Positions 26,876-36,100 of a stretch of 64,000 nucleotides of DNA are shown piece by piece. Source of the stretch: Nocardia arizonensis (GTDB taxonomy: Bacteria; Actinomycetota; Actinomycetes; Mycobacteriales; Mycobacteriaceae); the NCBI RefSeq assembly GCF_001310275.1, contig NZ_LGYZ01000133.1, positions 1 to 64,000 of the forward strand, read 5' to 3'. Position numbers and translations under genes: made by a program. Each line of letters starts with the position of its first letter. The stretch's first letter is position 1. Below the pieces are notes generated by a model. That model was given only the letters and a program-made list of their open reading frames with translations, ran no database searches and was not told the origin of the DNA.

Positions 26876-27409
26876 ATGGCCGGAGACACCGTCATCACCG
26901 TGATAGGAAATCTGACTGCCGACCCCGAACTCAAGTTCACCCCCGCCGGCGTCGCGGTCGCGAACTTCACCGTCGCGTCCACCCCGCGGTACTTCGACCG
27001 CACCACCAACGAGTGGAAGGACGCCGAGGCGCTGTTCCTGCGGTGCAACATCTGGCGAGAGGCCGCGGAGAACGTCGCCGAGAGCCTCACCAGGGGTGCG
27101 CGCGTGATCGTCAGTGGACGGTTGAAGCAGCGCTCCTACCAGACCCGCGAGGGTGAGAAGCGCACCGTCGTGGAACTCGAGGTCGACGAGGTCGGTCCGT
27201 CGCTGCGCTACGCCACCGCGAAGGTGAACAAGCAGAAGTCCAACCGCGCCAACACGAACAACGGTAGCAGTGATCGCTCCCGCGAACTCGTCGGGGCCGC
27301 CGCGGGTAGCCGCAGCGGTGACGACGACCCCTGGGCCACCACCGCCGGTAGCGGATTCGGCGGCGGCTTCGGCAACGGATTCGGCGGCGGCGTGGAGCCT
27401 CCGTTCTAG
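26876..27409 (+). CDS. ssb: Single-stranded DNA-binding protein
   Basis: 177 residues from the ATG after GAGGAGAA. The N-terminal 115 residues form the OB fold (I-T-V-I-G-N-L-T-A-D-P-E-L-K-F, N-E-W-K-D-A-E-A-L-F-L-R-C-N-I-W-R-E-A-A-E). A Gly/Asn/Ser-rich linker leads to a final V-E-P-P-F tip. The usual actinobacterial tip is D-D/E-E-P-P-F; here an acidic residue is replaced by Val, which may weaken docking of host repair proteins. SSB coats incoming or replicating single strands. A hairpin follows the gene. Confidence 0.93.
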   Translation: MAGDTVITVIGNLTADPELKFTPAGVAVANFTVASTPRYFDRTTNEWKDAEALFLRCNIWREAAENVAESLTRGARVIVSGRLKQRSYQTREGEKRTVVELEVDEVGPSLRYATAKVNKQKSNRANTNNGSSDRSRELVGAAAGSRSGDDDPWATTAGSGFGGGFGNGFGGGVEPPF

Positions 27410-27464
27410 AAGGCCCCCTCCGCGCCTGCGCCCCCGCGCGTCGGAGGCGGGGCGCGAGCGGTGG

Positions 27465-27493
27465 CCGCACCCGACACCCCCGGTCGGGTGCGG
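27465..27493 (+). terminator. Terminator after ssb
   Basis: Perfect 11-bp inverted repeat CCGCACCCGAC / GTCGGGTGCGG (27465-27475 and 27483-27493) with a 7-nt loop, 56 bases after the ssb stop and followed by a C/T-rich tract. It probably ends the dprA-ssb transcript. Confidence 0.6.
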
Positions 27494-27622
27494 TCCCCTT
27501 CCGTCCCACCGGTATTACGTGCCGCGCGGTAGTCGCGGCGCGAATCGCGGGCCTTCTCCCACGACCCGCACCGCGTCAGCGGGCACCGACCCCCGCTCCA
27601 CTGTCGAAAGGTCGGTCTTCGC

Positions 27623-27829
27623 GTGAACGATTTCGAGAACTCGACCTACACCTGCGAGCAGGGCGACTGGGAGCCGCGCTGGTACAGCGTGCTCGGCCCC
27701 GACTGGCAGCTGTGGTGTGAAGCCGGTGACCGCGCCGAGGCCGTCGCGGCCATGCGCCCCGGTGATCGGCTCGTGCGTACCTGGCAGCGGATCCGCGTCG
27801 AGTCGCAGATGCGCGAAGAACACCCCTGA
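27623..27829 (+). CDS. Small hypothetical protein
   Basis: 68 residues, GTG after GAAAGG. Rich in Trp (W-E-P-R-W-Y, D-W-Q-L-W), with an R-I-R-V-E-S strand at the C-terminus. Compact and soluble, no family recognised. It starts a new group after the ssb terminator. Confidence 0.55.
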   Translation: MNDFENSTYTCEQGDWEPRWYSVLGPDWQLWCEAGDRAEAVAAMRPGDRLVRTWQRIRVESQMREEHP

Positions 27830-27920
27830 ATCGAACCCCCGTTTCATTCCGACAGCGGTGGATCCCGCGCGAATCCGCGTGAATCCGCCGAAACCCCCGC
27901 CAGGACCAGGAGATCCCCCG

Positions 27921-28442
27921 ATGAACGAGCCAGCACCTACCGAAGCTCCCGCCGTGACCGCGTCGGCAACAGCGGCGTTGATCGCCCTCGCCGAGCACAC
28001 GCCCACGCGGGCGCGCGCCGCGATAACCGTGGCGCTGGCCGAGCTGACGCCTGCGGACTGGGCATGGCTGGGACTGGTCCACCGCGGCCACGCCCACTCA
28101 CCCGACGCCGCCCTGTCCCGGGTCCTGACCCTGGCCGCGGCCCGGCTGGCCACCACCGCCACCACCGGTCCCCGCCCGCCCGAGCACCGGCCGCGCCCAG
28201 GCGGCGGCGTGGAGGTGCTCGAGGTCCCGGTCGCGGACGAGATCCGCGCCCTGTTGCGTGGCCCGGTCCGCGAGGACTGCTACGACCTGCGCCTGCACGC
28301 CGAACCGAACCCGGCCACCGACGCGGCGCGCACCACCGATGCGGCGATCGCGGCCCGCGCCCGCCACCGGGCGGCCCACCCTCGCCGAGTCGTGGCCGTC
28401 ACTGCCGGGAGGACCGGCACCGGCGACCGGCTGGTGGCCTGA
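27921..28442 (+). CDS. Hypothetical Ala-rich protein
   Basis: 173 residues, ATG after CAGGAG. Long Ala-rich helices at the start (A-T-A-A-L-I-A-L-A-E-H), then a strand segment (V-E-V-L-E-V-P-V-A-D-E-I-R-A-L-L). No motif or family recognised. The next gene begins 17 bases downstream, so they are probably co-transcribed. Confidence 0.55.
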   Translation: MNEPAPTEAPAVTASATAALIALAEHTPTRARAAITVALAELTPADWAWLGLVHRGHAHSPDAALSRVLTLAAARLATTATTGPRPPEHRPRPGGGVEVLEVPVADEIRALLRGPVREDCYDLRLHAEPNPATDAARTTDAAIAARARHRAAHPRRVVAVTAGRTGTGDRLVA

Positions 28443-28459
28443 CCCGGGAGAGGATCGCT

Positions 28460-28888
28460 ATGAGCGTCGACGACCCGCGGGAGACGGCCACGATCCAGAT
28501 CCGGTTCCTGACCCACGTGCTCGACCGCCTCGACGCCCTCGCCGAGCAGGCCAGCCCGTGGGACGGGATCCGCCGCCTGCACGCGGTCATCGCCGCACGC
28601 CTGGCCGTGATCACCGACACCGACCCGCCCGAAGCCGACGCCGACGACACGGTCGGCGGGCACGGTCGGCTCGCGTTGCTCGCGGTCGAGCTGCACCGGC
28701 TACGGCGCACGAGGACCCCGGCCACGCTCACCACCGGTGGCGGGCACCGCCTCCGTGTCCGGGTCCGGGCGGTCGGACGCCGCCACACCCTCGTTCACAC
28801 CGACGGCGGACACACGCTCGCCGCGGTGCTGGTGCCGCTGCGGTTCATCGAATCGGTGGACCCGCTCGAACCCGGCGCGAGGCACTGA
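28460..28888 (+). CDS. Hypothetical protein
   Basis: 142 residues, ATG after GGGAGAGG. The N-terminal helix (I-Q-I-R-F-L-T-H-V-L-D-R-L-D-A-L) precedes a strand-rich C-terminus (L-R-V-R-V-R-A-V, H-T-L-V-H-T-D-G-G-H). No family recognised. Confidence 0.55.
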   Translation: MSVDDPRETATIQIRFLTHVLDRLDALAEQASPWDGIRRLHAVIAARLAVITDTDPPEADADDTVGGHGRLALLAVELHRLRRTRTPATLTTGGGHRLRVRVRAVGRRHTLVHTDGGHTLAAVLVPLRFIESVDPLEPGARH

Positions 28889-29031
28889 CCACTGCCCTGC
28901 GCAACCGATACCCCACCACCCGAGGCCACCGCCCGAGCAAACAGCGATCCATCTCGGCTCGCATACACGCGCACTGCCCGGCCGAGGCACCGGCGTGGTG
29001 AGCACACCACTCCGGCCGAAAGGAGGGCGGC

Positions 29032-29424
29032 ATGCCCATCGACTCCCCGAATTCTCCCGCGCCCGAGCACATCGCGGCCCCGCTGCTGGCCGCCCACGCT
29101 CCCGAGGTCGAGTTCCTGACCGGGATCGGCGGCAATCCCCGCGTCGTCGACACCGGCGGACACCCGATGTTCGCGTTCGTCGCGATCGAGGCCGAGGCCG
29201 GGCCGATCCTGGACCCGACCGGCACCCTCTACGTCCTGATCACCAGCATCGACGCCGGACTCGCCACCCACCGCGGCGACATCGACAGCTGGACCGTCGT
29301 CATCTACGACGCGACCGACTCCCACGACGAAGGAATCAGCGCCGGCGAGGAAGCCACCAGCTTCGCTGCGGCCTGGCAGCAGGCATGGATGGGCCTGGAC
29401 CGCCCCGACGACCCGCACACCTGA
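29032..29424 (+). CDS. Hypothetical protein
   Basis: 130 residues, ATG after a near-perfect GAAAGGAGG. Alpha/beta with V-E-F-L-T-G-I-G-G, A-F-V-A-I-E-A-E-A-G and V-V-I-Y-D-A-T-D; no known signature. The stretch W-Q-Q-A-W-M-G-L-D lies near the end. The next gene starts 30 bases later. Confidence 0.56.
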   Translation: MPIDSPNSPAPEHIAAPLLAAHAPEVEFLTGIGGNPRVVDTGGHPMFAFVAIEAEAGPILDPTGTLYVLITSIDAGLATHRGDIDSWTVVIYDATDSHDEGISAGEEATSFAAAWQQAWMGLDRPDDPHT

Positions 29425-29453
29425 CACCGGCCACCCGCAAGGAGGAACTCGCT

Positions 29454-29831
29454 GTGCCCGACACCCTCACCGACGCCGACCTCCAGAAACTGCTCGCACT
29501 CGGTGTCCTGCGCCTCGAGCCGATCTCGGTCCTGACGATCGAGGACATCGAAGAGGTCCTGCACACCGCGATCTACGCCCTGGACGGGCAGCTGCGCGAA
29601 GACCTCGCCCAGATCATTCTGTGGCGCACCGACGACGCGCGCCTGCTCCTGATCGTCGAGATCAATGACCAGTTGCGGCTGACCAGCGCGAGCGTGGACG
29701 TCGCCGAGACCTTCATCCATCCCGAACCCGACGCCACCCGCGCCGATACCGTGCGCCACATCCTCGACCTGATCCTCGCCGGCCGCCACGCGCTGATCAG
29801 CGCCCTTGAGGCATACAGCGCACCGTTCTGA
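29454..29831 (+). CDS. Hypothetical protein
   Basis: 125 residues, GTG after AAGGAGG. A Leu-rich acidic protein (D-A-D-L-Q-K-L-L-A-L-G-V-L-R-L, I-E-D-I-E-E-V-L) with a strand pair L-L-L-I-V-E-I. No family recognised. It ends at a GC-rich terminator-like hairpin. Confidence 0.55.
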   Translation: MPDTLTDADLQKLLALGVLRLEPISVLTIEDIEEVLHTAIYALDGQLREDLAQIILWRTDDARLLLIVEINDQLRLTSASVDVAETFIHPEPDATRADTVRHILDLILAGRHALISALEAYSAPF

Positions 29832-29834
29832 CCA

Positions 29835-29878
29835 ACCGGCCCCCAAGGGGTCACGCCGGGCAGCGCCCCGGGGCCGGT
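29835..29878 (+). terminator. Possible terminator
   Basis: Perfect 9-bp inverted repeat ACCGGCCCC / GGGGCCGGT (29835-29843 and 29870-29878) starting three bases after the stop of the preceding gene. A nested CCCC-AA-GGGG hairpin offers an alternative fold. No U-tract is present. The following 355 bases appear non-coding apart from the inverted repeat at 30152. Confidence 0.45.
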
Positions 29879-30151
29879 CGCGTCAGCGATCAAGGGTTGC
29901 GGTGGGGAGGGCTGACCGTCTGGCCATCTGCCCCGCCTGTCTGAGTGCTACCAGGGCGTGAGCCCGCCACGGCTCCGGGCCCGCGCCCGGCCGTCCCCGA
30001 ATTCGCCCAGCGCGCCGCATGTCTCGCATCCGGCGGTAGTGCGGTCGTGCGCAGCGAATTCGGCGCCGACCGTTTCGGCGCGTTCCCTCCGCCGCGTCGG
30101 ACTCCCACCCTGGTCGATCGCACTCAGGCGGGTCAGACGACCAGCCGCCCA

Positions 30152-30200
30152 GCCCCGTGCCGGGGTCACGTACACGTGCTGTGTGCGTCCGGCACGGGGC
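30152..30200. promoter_or_regulatory. 12-bp inverted repeat in leader of zinc-finger gene
   Basis: Perfect repeat GCCCCGTGCCGG / CCGGCACGGGGC (30152-30163 and 30189-30200) with a 25-nt loop holding a CACGTACACGTG element. It ends 33 bases before the ATG at 30234. It may be an operator or an RNA hairpin; neither can be decided here. The rest of 29879-30233 shows no gene on either strand. Confidence 0.5.
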
Positions 30201-30233
30201 CGAGCTGTTTCCACGACAGAACAGGACCCAGTG

Positions 30234-31826
30234 ATGACCGCAACGTTGAACGCACCCGTGACCGAACCTGCCACCGAGACCGTCACCGAAATCGCCGACA
30301 CCGTCTCCCCGTTCGCCGCCGCGCTCGGTGAGATCGAATACCTCCTGGCATCCGATCCCGACGCCGCGCGCGAACGCTTCACCGACGTGCTGGCCCTGGC
30401 CTCCCCGGTCGAGCGTGAACTGCTCGCGCACGCCGCGGCGCGCATGGAGCGCGCCCCTTGGAAGACCGCGGCCCGCCAGCTCGGCTGGATGGCCAAGTCC
30501 CGGCCGGAACTGCGCGCCATGATCATCGACCACACCGCCGAGGGCGACCCCGGCCTCTACCGGCCCGAGCTCCCCGCCCCCTCCGAGGTGTCGATCGAAG
30601 CGGCCGAATGGGTGCGTCGCTCCATTCGCGACCGACGCTCCCGCGACCGCTACACCGCCACCCCGAGCGCGGCCACCGACGCCGCCCGCTTGCAGCCCGA
30701 GAAGATCGCCGCCCGCCGCGCCCGCATCCCCGCCCCCACCGTCGGGCTCGTCAGCCTGCGCCACCGGGACCGCGACCTCGCGGTCGCCGAACGCCGCCAG
30801 CGTGAATACGCCAGCTATGCCGCGCGGCGGCTGTACGCCATCGACACCGCCGTCGACGAGGACCGCACCCCGCCGGTGCCCGAACCGAGGAAGAAGGCCG
30901 GGCAGGTGTGGGCGCACGTACAAGCCGAGTTGTGGGATCGCTCCTACTTCCTGCACGTCGCCGAGTGCTACACCGAAGCCGACCGGCACCTGCTCGCCCC
31001 GGAGGTCCCCGAACGCCACATCGCCCCCGACCGCCGCTACGCCGGTCTCGAGGACGCGGCACGGGAGTTCCTGCGCGGACACGACAGCGAGCCCGAACCG
31101 TCCGCGCGGGGGCGCGGCGGGCGGGCGCGGCGCACCCGGCCGCAGTTCCCGCCGCGGATCACCACCGCCGACCAGTCCCGCTTCGCCGCCCGGCGTACCG
31201 GGCTCGCGGTGCCCAGCGACCGCGACGAGTATCTGCCCTACAGCGAACTCGACGTGCGGGAGTCCACCTGGCAGGGCTCGGGACTGGACTACGACCTCGC
31301 GGCGATGACCCCGTACCTGGGGTGGCCGTGCGTGAGCTGCTGGGTCGACCGGCCCGCCGCCGACCGCCGTCCCTTCCACACCCGCCACGGGATCGTGGTC
31401 AGCGACGACGGGCTCTGCGATGTGTGCCGCGCCGACGGCCACCCCGGCATCCCCGCGCTGACTGCCGGGTTCGGGATGCGGACCTTCGTCGAATCCCGCT
31501 GCGCCCACATCGCCACCTCCCATCCCGCCCAGGCGCGGGTGCTGCTGGACCGGGTACGCGCGGCGGCGGCGAACACCGGGCCGACCTGGCGGCTGATCAC
31601 CCGGTGGATGGCCATGAACCTCGGCCAGCCCGAACGCGCACCCCGCACCGCCGCCGCGCGTCGGCCGCGCCGCGGCGGGTCCGCGCTCGGGGCCGGGCAG
31701 CGGATCGGACGCTGCGACGCCTGCGCCCGAAACGGTGTCGTGCACGCCGACAACTACTGCACCGACTGCCGCATCGACCTCGGCCTCGTACCCACCGCTA
31801 CCCGCCGCACGTCCGCGGTGGCCTGA
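30234..31826 (+). CDS. Zinc-finger protein sharing a module with the relaxase
   Basis: 530 residues, ATG near ACAGGACC. The N-terminal 240 residues are helical and Arg/Ala-rich. From about residue 345 there is a module S-G-L-D-Y-D-L-A, C-V-S-C (C366), D-D-G-L-C-D-V-C (first Cys at 395), G-H-P-G-I-P. The same order and spacing occur in the relaxase C-terminus near residue 1674 (L-D-Y-D, C-V-A-C, D-D-G-L-C-G-E-C, G-I-P). A second zinc ribbon C-D-A-C...C-T-D-C closes the protein from residue 494. The shared module suggests a common DNA or protein partner at the transfer origin. It may be a relaxosome accessory, by inference. Confidence 0.7.
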   Translation: MTATLNAPVTEPATETVTEIADTVSPFAAALGEIEYLLASDPDAARERFTDVLALASPVERELLAHAAARMERAPWKTAARQLGWMAKSRPELRAMIIDHTAEGDPGLYRPELPAPSEVSIEAAEWVRRSIRDRRSRDRYTATPSAATDAARLQPEKIAARRARIPAPTVGLVSLRHRDRDLAVAERRQREYASYAARRLYAIDTAVDEDRTPPVPEPRKKAGQVWAHVQAELWDRSYFLHVAECYTEADRHLLAPEVPERHIAPDRRYAGLEDAAREFLRGHDSEPEPSARGRGGRARRTRPQFPPRITTADQSRFAARRTGLAVPSDRDEYLPYSELDVRESTWQGSGLDYDLAAMTPYLGWPCVSCWVDRPAADRRPFHTRHGIVVSDDGLCDVCRADGHPGIPALTAGFGMRTFVESRCAHIATSHPAQARVLLDRVRAAAANTGPTWRLITRWMAMNLGQPERAPRTAAARRPRRGGSALGAGQRIGRCDACARNGVVHADNYCTDCRIDLGLVPTATRRTSAVA

Positions 31827-31927
31827 CCGCCCCCTGCTCGATTCCCTCCCATGTTCCCCGGTCCGCCGCGGTGTCGACCCCTGCGGCGGGCCGGTCCACC
31901 ATCCCCGATCCGGCAGGAGCCTGACCC

Positions 31928-32344
31928 GTGCATCGATTCCCGAACCGAGTCCGCCGTGTCCTGCGCGCGCTGCGCGATGCCGTGTCCGTACCTCATTCCC
32001 ACCCGGGGGAGGTCCGGGTGCGGGTCTACCTCAACCGCGACCGGAACGCGCTGCTGACCGGATACGAGCCCGACGCGCCCCTCACCCTGGCCTACACCTA
32101 CCTGCTGCGCGCCGACCCGGCCACCGACACCGACGAGGTTCTGCTCGAACGTGTCTTCGCCGCGTTCAACGACCACCCCGAACACGACGAGGACCAGATC
32201 CACACCGACACCTGGTACGCGAAAGGCATGCACGGCGTCACGGGACTGCGGTCGCTGTCGGTCGGCGACCTCGTCGGACTCGACGACCGTCACTACGCCT
32301 GCGAGTCCACCGGATGGTCACCCGTCCCCGCCCCGACCCTCTGA
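31928..32344 (+). CDS. Hypothetical protein
   Basis: 138 residues, GTG after CGGCAGGAG. An Arg-rich start (R-F-P-N-R-V-R-R-V-L-R-A-L-R) precedes a strand-rich middle (V-R-V-R-V-Y-L-N-R-D) and an acidic segment (D-H-P-E-H-D-E-D-Q). No family recognised. Confidence 0.56.
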   Translation: MHRFPNRVRRVLRALRDAVSVPHSHPGEVRVRVYLNRDRNALLTGYEPDAPLTLAYTYLLRADPATDTDEVLLERVFAAFNDHPEHDEDQIHTDTWYAKGMHGVTGLRSLSVGDLVGLDDRHYACESTGWSPVPAPTL

Positions 32345-32477
32345 CCCACCTCGGCGTCCCCGCGCAGCTCGGTTCGATCACCCGAACCGGGCCGGGCGGG
32401 CGGGTCGGGCAGATCTCCCGACGCGGCCCGCGCGGCTCGGGCACCGTCGCGAGCACTCGAACCGGAGGAAGGCCACC

Positions 32478-32888
32478 ATGGTCCACTACATCGATCCCGC
32501 ACAGCTGAACCTCACCGATCTCGAACAGCACCTGGCCGCCGGTACCCCGGTCGTGGTGTCGATGCGCGCCGCCGCCGGGCACGTCCCGCTGATCGACTGG
32601 GCGCGACGCCACGACCTGTTCGTTCGCATCGACCGGGCCAGCGACTGGGGCAACCCGTTCATCATCGGCCGCCACGGCAACCGCGACGACGTCCTCACCG
32701 CCCACTCCCACCACACCGCCGAACAGGTCGGCCTACTCGCGCGCCTGCGCGGCGGCGAGTTCGCCGGGCGCGTGCTGGGCTGTTGGTGCGCGCCGCTGCA
32801 CTGCCACGGTGACACCCTCACCGCCCTCACCCTCGATCCCGACCTGCACCCGCTCGACGCCCTGCACCTGTGGCGGCCACGCCACTGA
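32478..32888 (+). CDS. DUF4326 domain protein
   Basis: 136 residues, ATG after CGGAGGAAGG. It has the DUF4326 core: W-G-N-P-F-I-I-G, a helix, then L-G-C-W-C-A-P-L-H-C-H-G-D-T-L. The C-x-C-x(4)-C-H cluster may bind metal. The family is frequent on phages and plasmids and its function is unknown. This is the last rightward gene before the non-coding region preceding the relaxase. Confidence 0.75.
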   Translation: MVHYIDPAQLNLTDLEQHLAAGTPVVVSMRAAAGHVPLIDWARRHDLFVRIDRASDWGNPFIIGRHGNRDDVLTAHSHHTAEQVGLLARLRGGEFAGRVLGCWCAPLHCHGDTLTALTLDPDLHPLDALHLWRPRH

Positions 32889-33198
32889 ACACCCACACCG
32901 ACCACCGACCACCACCTACGGCTCCCACACCAACCCCGCCACACCACTCTCCCCCTCCACCCCGCGCACCGCCCCATTCCCCACTCCTCCTACTATCATC
33001 TCCACACTGCTGCCATCCGCACCCACCTCTTCCTCTCTTCTCCACTCCTCTTTGTTAAGCACACCTCTTGCATTCCGGCCCCTCCCCGACCCGATCTAGA
33101 TAACGATCTGGTCTCGTCCTGGGGTTTCTCGCGAACAGCCGGAATCTGCATACCCTGGATTCCTCGACTTTCGTCGGTTCGGGGTGCTCGATGGATTT
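32889..33198. other. Non-coding pyrimidine-rich region, candidate oriT
   Basis: 310 bases with no gene on either strand. Bases 32900-33075 on the + strand are overwhelmingly C and T (A mostly single), quite unlike the rest of the window. The next 60 bases are less GC-rich and contain CGATCT twice at 12-base spacing (33092-33097 and 33104-33109). MobF relaxases usually nick close to their own gene, and oriT regions often have strand asymmetry and short repeats. I cannot identify a nic consensus, so the oriT call is positional inference. Confidence 0.4.
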
Positions 33199-36100
33199 AT
33201 GACCGCGACGATTCATAAAGTCGTCGCAGGCAATGGCTATCAGTATTACCTGCGAAATATAGCCGCGAATGATGTCGACTCCCGCGGCCGTTCCGCGCTG
33301 TCCGACTACTACTCGGCCCATGGTGAGTCTCCTGGGGTGTGGAGCGGTTCCGGTTTGGCCTCCCTCGGCATCGATGTGGGTGCGGAAGTGACCGAGTCGC
33401 AGGTGAAGTCCCTGTTCGGGGTGGGTCGACATCCCGACGCCGAACAGATCGAAGACACCGTCTTCCACTACGCCTCCGCGCGCGGTGCGACTCCGAAACA
33501 GGCGAGCGACGCGGCCGATAAAGCGTCGCGTTTGGGTAATCCTTTTCGCGTTTACGCACCGAATTCTGATTACCGTAAACGGTGCGGGCAGGCGTATGCC
33601 GAACACAATATCGCGCACGACAGGCCCGCCGACGCACCCCTTTCGGAAGCGGATCGCACCCGCATTCGTACACATGTCGCGTTCGATATGTTCACCGACG
33701 AGTACTCCCGCCCGCCCTTGAACGCGCGGGAATTGTCGGGCTGGATCGCCAAGAACTCACGTCCACCCACTACTGCGGTCGCCGGTTTCGATATCACTTT
33801 CTCGCCGGTGAAGTCGGTGTCGGCGTTGTGGGCGGTGGCGCCACGGTCGGTGTCGGCGAAGATCGAGGCCGCCCACAACGCCGCAGTCGCGGACGCGTTG
33901 GGTTGGCTCGAGTCCCACGGGATCTACACCCGGCTCGGCCGCAACGGGGTGCGCCAGGTCGATGTCGAGGGCATCGTCGCGGCCTGCTTTTTTCACAGGG
34001 ATGCGCGTTCGGGTGACCCCGACCTGCACACACACGTTCTCATCGCTAATCGATGCCGGACTGCGGACGGTCGCTGGCGGACCCTCGACGGCGCCGCCCT
34101 GTACCGGGTGGTGGTCACCGTCAGCGAGATCTACAACACCCGCCTCGAACACCACTGCGAACGCCTCGTCGGCGTGGAATTCGCCGAACGGGCCGGCACC
34201 GACCCGAGCAAGCGCCCGATCCGCGAGATCGTCGGCATCCCCCTGCGGTTGATCGAGGCATGGTCACGGCGCGAGAGCGCGATCCGCGCCCGTACCGGTG
34301 AGCTGTCAGCGCTGTTCCAGCAGGCCCACGGCCGCGAACCGACACCGATCGAGATCCGCGACCTGGCCCAGCAAGCGACCCTGGAAACCCGGCCCGCCAA
34401 ACACCTCCTGCGCTCGCTCGCCGAGCAGCGGCGTGCCTGGCGCGAGCAAGCCATCGCGGTCCTCGGTGGTCGGGAAGCCCTCGCGGCAATGGTCTCAGTG
34501 GCGCTGAATCCGGTACGCGCACCGCGGGTCACCGCGACGCGGGAGTGGATCACACGCACCGCCGACCGGGTCCTCGAAACCGTCGCCGAGCAGCGATCCA
34601 CCTGGCGCTCGGCCAACGTCCGCGCCGAAATCGAACGCCAGATCCGCGGCAAAATCCACGGCAGCCAATGGCAGCAGATCAGCGAAGCCGTGCTGGAGGC
34701 GGCCCTGGACCCGGCGCGGTCGATCCCGATGGGCGACCCCGATATCACCGCCGAGCCCGAACTCGCCGTCGTCCCGGACGCGTTGCGCCGCCGCGACCAG
34801 TCCAGCAGCTACACCCCCGCCGGCGCCCAGATCTACACCTCCACCCGCATCCTGGCCGCCGAAGACGCCCTCATCGCGCTGTCGGTGCAGCCCGGCGCGC
34901 GCGTCGTGGCCCCCGAGGTGGTGGCCGCGGCGATCCGTGGCTACGACGCCGCGCATCCGGATCAACGGTTGAATGCCGGGCAGCGCAGCGTGATCGAAGG
35001 ATTCGCGCGCTCCGGGATGCGTGTGCACACCGCCAACGCCCCTGCGGGAACCGGCAAGACGACCGGGATGGCGGTGCTCACCGCCGCCTGGAACACCAGC
35101 GGCGGCACGGTGCTCGGGCTCGCGCCCACCGCCAAGGCCGCCGCGGTGCTGGGCGAATCCATCGACGCGCGTTGCGAAACCGTCGACCAGCTACTCACCG
35201 TCATCGACCTGCACACCCCCGACCCACACAACTCCACACCCGATCGCGGGCATCCGCCGCCGTTGCCGCAATGGGTCCTCGACATCACCGGCGACACCCT
35301 CGTGATCGTCGACGAACACGTCAAGATCGGCACCCTCAAACGCCTCAACCTCTTGCGCTTCCTCGCTGATCGCGGCGCGACGATCCGCTGCCTCGGCGAC
35401 GACCGCCAGCTCCCCGCAATCGAGGCCGGCGGCGTCGACGCCGACATGACCGCCGCCGCACCCGAGCAGACCCTCACCCTGACCCACGTCGTGCGCTTCG
35501 CCTCCACCGCGGAGGCGTCGGCGAGTTTGATGCTGCGCGAGGGCGACCCGGCCGCGCTGGGCTGGTACCTGGACAACGACCGCATCCACGGCGGGCACAC
35601 CGGTTCGACCCACGACGACGCCTATACCGCCTGGGCCGCCGACCACGCCGCCGGGCGCGACGCAATCATGTTGGCCGCCAACCACGACACCGTCACCGCG
35701 CTCAACGAACGCGCCCGCGCCGACCGACTACTGCGCGAAGGCGGTCTCGACGGCCCGGAAGTGGTGCTCGGCGACCGCACCGCGGCCTCGGTCGGTGACA
35801 CGATCCGCACCCGGCAGAACGCGAAGAAACTGCGTTTCGGTGCCCACGATTGGGTGCGCAACGGCTACGTCTGGACCGTCACCGCCGTCCATTCCGACGG
35901 CAGTATCACCGCCCGACACCACAGCAAAACCGGCGCGACTGTGCGGTTACCCGCCGAGTACGTCGCACAGAACGTGCGTCTCGGGTACGCCGCGACGATC
36001 GATTCCGCGCAGGGAATCACCGCCGACACGTGTCATGTCGCGCTCACCGGCGGCGAATCGCGCGAGCAGCTCTACGTCGCGATGACCCGCGGCATCCACG

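Noticed and set aside
29883..31745. A 620-codon minus-strand frame opposite the zinc-finger gene
   Set aside because: Antisense shadow with no motif. The plus-strand gene has paired Cys motifs shared with the relaxase.
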